DNA of 64,000 nt, from assembly GCA_036491035.1 (NCBI GenBank), contig DASXCU010000168.1, positions 1 through 64,000 of the forward strand. Reading direction: 5' to 3'. The notes under the pieces were generated by a model that ran no database searches, was not told the DNA's origin, and was given only the letters and a program-made list of their open reading frames with translations. The position numbers and the translations under genes were made by a program. Position 1 is the stretch's first letter; every line of letters begins with the position of its first letter. This document shows, in pieces, positions 62,949 through 64,000 of the stretch. This stretch comes from Galbitalea sp036491035. Lineage in GTDB: Bacteria; Actinomycetota; Actinomycetes; Actinomycetales; Microbacteriaceae.

Positions 62949-63398
62949 ATGGCAACCGTGTCGGGTGAGCTGCCCTCCGCCTGCCTCGCCTGCGGGGGAG
63001 CGCAAGGCATCCGCGACACCGCCGGCTGGGTGTGCGCGAACTGCGGATGGCGGGTCGGCGACGTCCCGGATCCTGACCTGCCGCCGGTCCGCGTCGAGGT
63101 CGTGTACTACCTGCGGTTTCGGGACCGGATCAAGATCGGGACGTCCGGTCGACCTCGGGCGCGCCTCGCCCAGCTGCGCTACGAGGAGCTTCTCGCGTTC
63201 GAACGCGGGGGCCGCGACGTGGAACAGCGGCGTCACGCGCAGTTCGCCGAGTCCCGCTTCCCGGGGAGCGAGTGGTTCGTCTCGAACCGCGCGCTAACGC
63301 GCCACATCCGCGCTGTCGCGCGCGGAACCACCGATCCGTGGGCGGCATACGCCCGCTGGATGGCCGAGGAGCTCGCCCTTCGCGTGTCCCGCGGCTAG
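62949..63398 (+). CDS. GIY-YIG/T5orf172-type nuclease domain protein with zinc ribbon
   Basis: This 149-residue protein has an N-terminal zinc ribbon (CLACGGAQGIRDTAGW, then CANCGWRVGD) and a GIY-YIG/T5orf172-like domain (VVYYLRFRDRIKIGTSGRPR, ARLAQLRYEELLAFERGG, RFPGSEWFV). It is divergent from the zinc-ribbon/Vsr-like gene with a 110-base gap. Such domains are found in phage and homing-type proteins, but no mobile element is evident. Confidence 0.8.
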   Translation: MATVSGELPSACLACGGAQGIRDTAGWVCANCGWRVGDVPDPDLPPVRVEVVYYLRFRDRIKIGTSGRPRARLAQLRYEELLAFERGGRDVEQRRHAQFAESRFPGSEWFVSNRALTRHIRAVARGTTDPWAAYARWMAEELALRVSRG

Positions 63399-63952
63399 AG
63401 CAGCGCCATCACCCGATTCGCCAGCTTTTCCAGTTGGGCCGTGCTCAACTCCGCAAGCTGGCCCTCGTGCACGGAGTCGGACACCACGACGACATCGGTC
63501 CCCACAACAATGTCGACCTCGCCGTCACCGGTCTGGGCCCGATCCCCGATACCGGTGAGTGGCTTCGCGCCGGAGGTCAACGCTCCGGCCAGTGACGACA
63601 GGATGCTGGTCGGATTTCCGCCGCGGTAGACGACGAGATTCAGGCCGTCCAGGGCATCGTCGGCCGACGCGGAATCCGTATATTCGCAGGCGTATACCTG
63701 TGCGCCGGCGGACGGCCCATCGATTTCGTGCGCCGTGGTGTAGACGCTCCGTCCGGTGTCGCCGGCCACCGTGGCTACCGAGATCCTGGAGCACACGCTG
63801 ATGGCCGCCGTGGACGAGACGTGCGGGGGCGCCGATGGGGCAGCGGATGCTCCCGAACCACCGGGGGTGGCGGAGCCGGACCCTGCGGCGGGTGCGCACG
63901 CGGAGAGGAGCAGCAGTACGGCAGCGCCGACGGGGATCAGGAGGGATTTCAT
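63395..63952 (-). CDS. Secreted lipoprotein (DUF3558-like)
   Basis: This 185-residue lipoprotein has a signal ending LLLLSA-C, a Ser/Gly/Ala/Pro-rich linker and a folded domain with Cys pair SVCSRIS and VYACEYTD. This pattern resembles DUF3558 lipoproteins of actinobacteria, which have no known role. Its stop overlaps the GIY-YIG stop (CTAG). Confidence 0.75.
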   Translation of the reverse strand: MKSLLIPVGAAVLLLLSACAPAAGSGSATPGGSGASAAPSAPPHVSSTAAISVCSRISVATVAGDTGRSVYTTAHEIDGPSAGAQVYACEYTDSASADDALDGLNLVVYRGGNPTSILSSLAGALTSGAKPLTGIGDRAQTGDGEVDIVVGTDVVVVSDSVHEGQLAELSTAQLEKLANRVMALL

Positions 63953-64000
63953 GTCTCCATGGTCTGGGAGGCGGCGTAACGTCCCTGTAATGGCTAGGCG

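Noticed and set aside
63953..64000. Right-hand edge of the window
   Set aside because: The last 48 bases hold only the upstream region of the lipoprotein gene and no recognisable start of another gene.

Overview
The window is high-GC DNA from an actinobacterium, most likely a member of the Microbacteriaceae. This is inferred from the high-GC codon use, the GTG/TTG starts, tRNA genes without encoded CCA, a LAL-type LuxR regulator, a CGNR regulator, and a helR-type gene with a rifamycin-associated element. No replication origin, insertion sequence, integrase or CRISPR array was seen.

Layout. Positions 1-2.7 kb hold a GH13 alpha-glycosidase, a VOC protein and two tRNAs (Thr-GGT, Met-CAT). The 3' end of tRNA-Met is repeated (17 of 18 bases) exactly 100 bp downstream, in an arrangement like an integrase attachment site. 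Positions 2.7-8.9 kb read like an accessory block: a DUF1275 membrane protein, a secreted lipoprotein with a ricin-B-like tail, a PrsW-type membrane protease, and a large LuxR-family ATPase regulator. Positions 9.1-17.0 kb are a compact plus-strand operon: a keto-acid decarboxylase, a DUF2165 membrane protein, a CocE-type acyl hydrolase, a flavin oxidoreductase, a frameshifted alpha/beta hydrolase, a FUSC exporter and a phosphatase-fold protein. Its pathway is not recognised.

Positions 17.5-31 kb contain a GT4 glycosyltransferase and then a beta-mannoside utilisation locus. That locus has a ROK repressor, a promoter with a palindrome in its spacer, a five-gene oligopeptide/oligosaccharide-type ABC importer, a GH2 beta-mannosidase and a LacI-type ligand-binding protein without its DNA-binding domain. 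A sugar-efflux-like MFS gene converges on it. Imported beta-mannosides would be hydrolysed in the cytoplasm, with ROK and possibly the LacI-like protein sensing sugars.

Positions 31-47 kb carry housekeeping and stress genes: a beta-carbonic anhydrase, a GlxA-type regulator, DinB, two TetR/target pairs (one with an elaborate nested operator), a Pr6Pr gene split by an in-frame TGA, a propeller/Ig-like pair probably coupled through a CTG start, kup behind a strong leader terminator, a VanZ-RDD fusion and methyltransferases.

Positions 47-64 kb carry a CGNR regulator divergent from a hydrolase/TDT pair across a dyad operator, several VOC, SDR and MFS genes, a VanY-type carboxypeptidase, a Gfo/Idh/MocA oxidoreductase, and a helR homologue directly behind a rifamycin-associated element. 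A divergent pair of zinc-binding nuclease-like genes and a secreted lipoprotein close the window. Four convergent gene pairs in this part share a 4-bp CTAG or TTAG at their stop codons.
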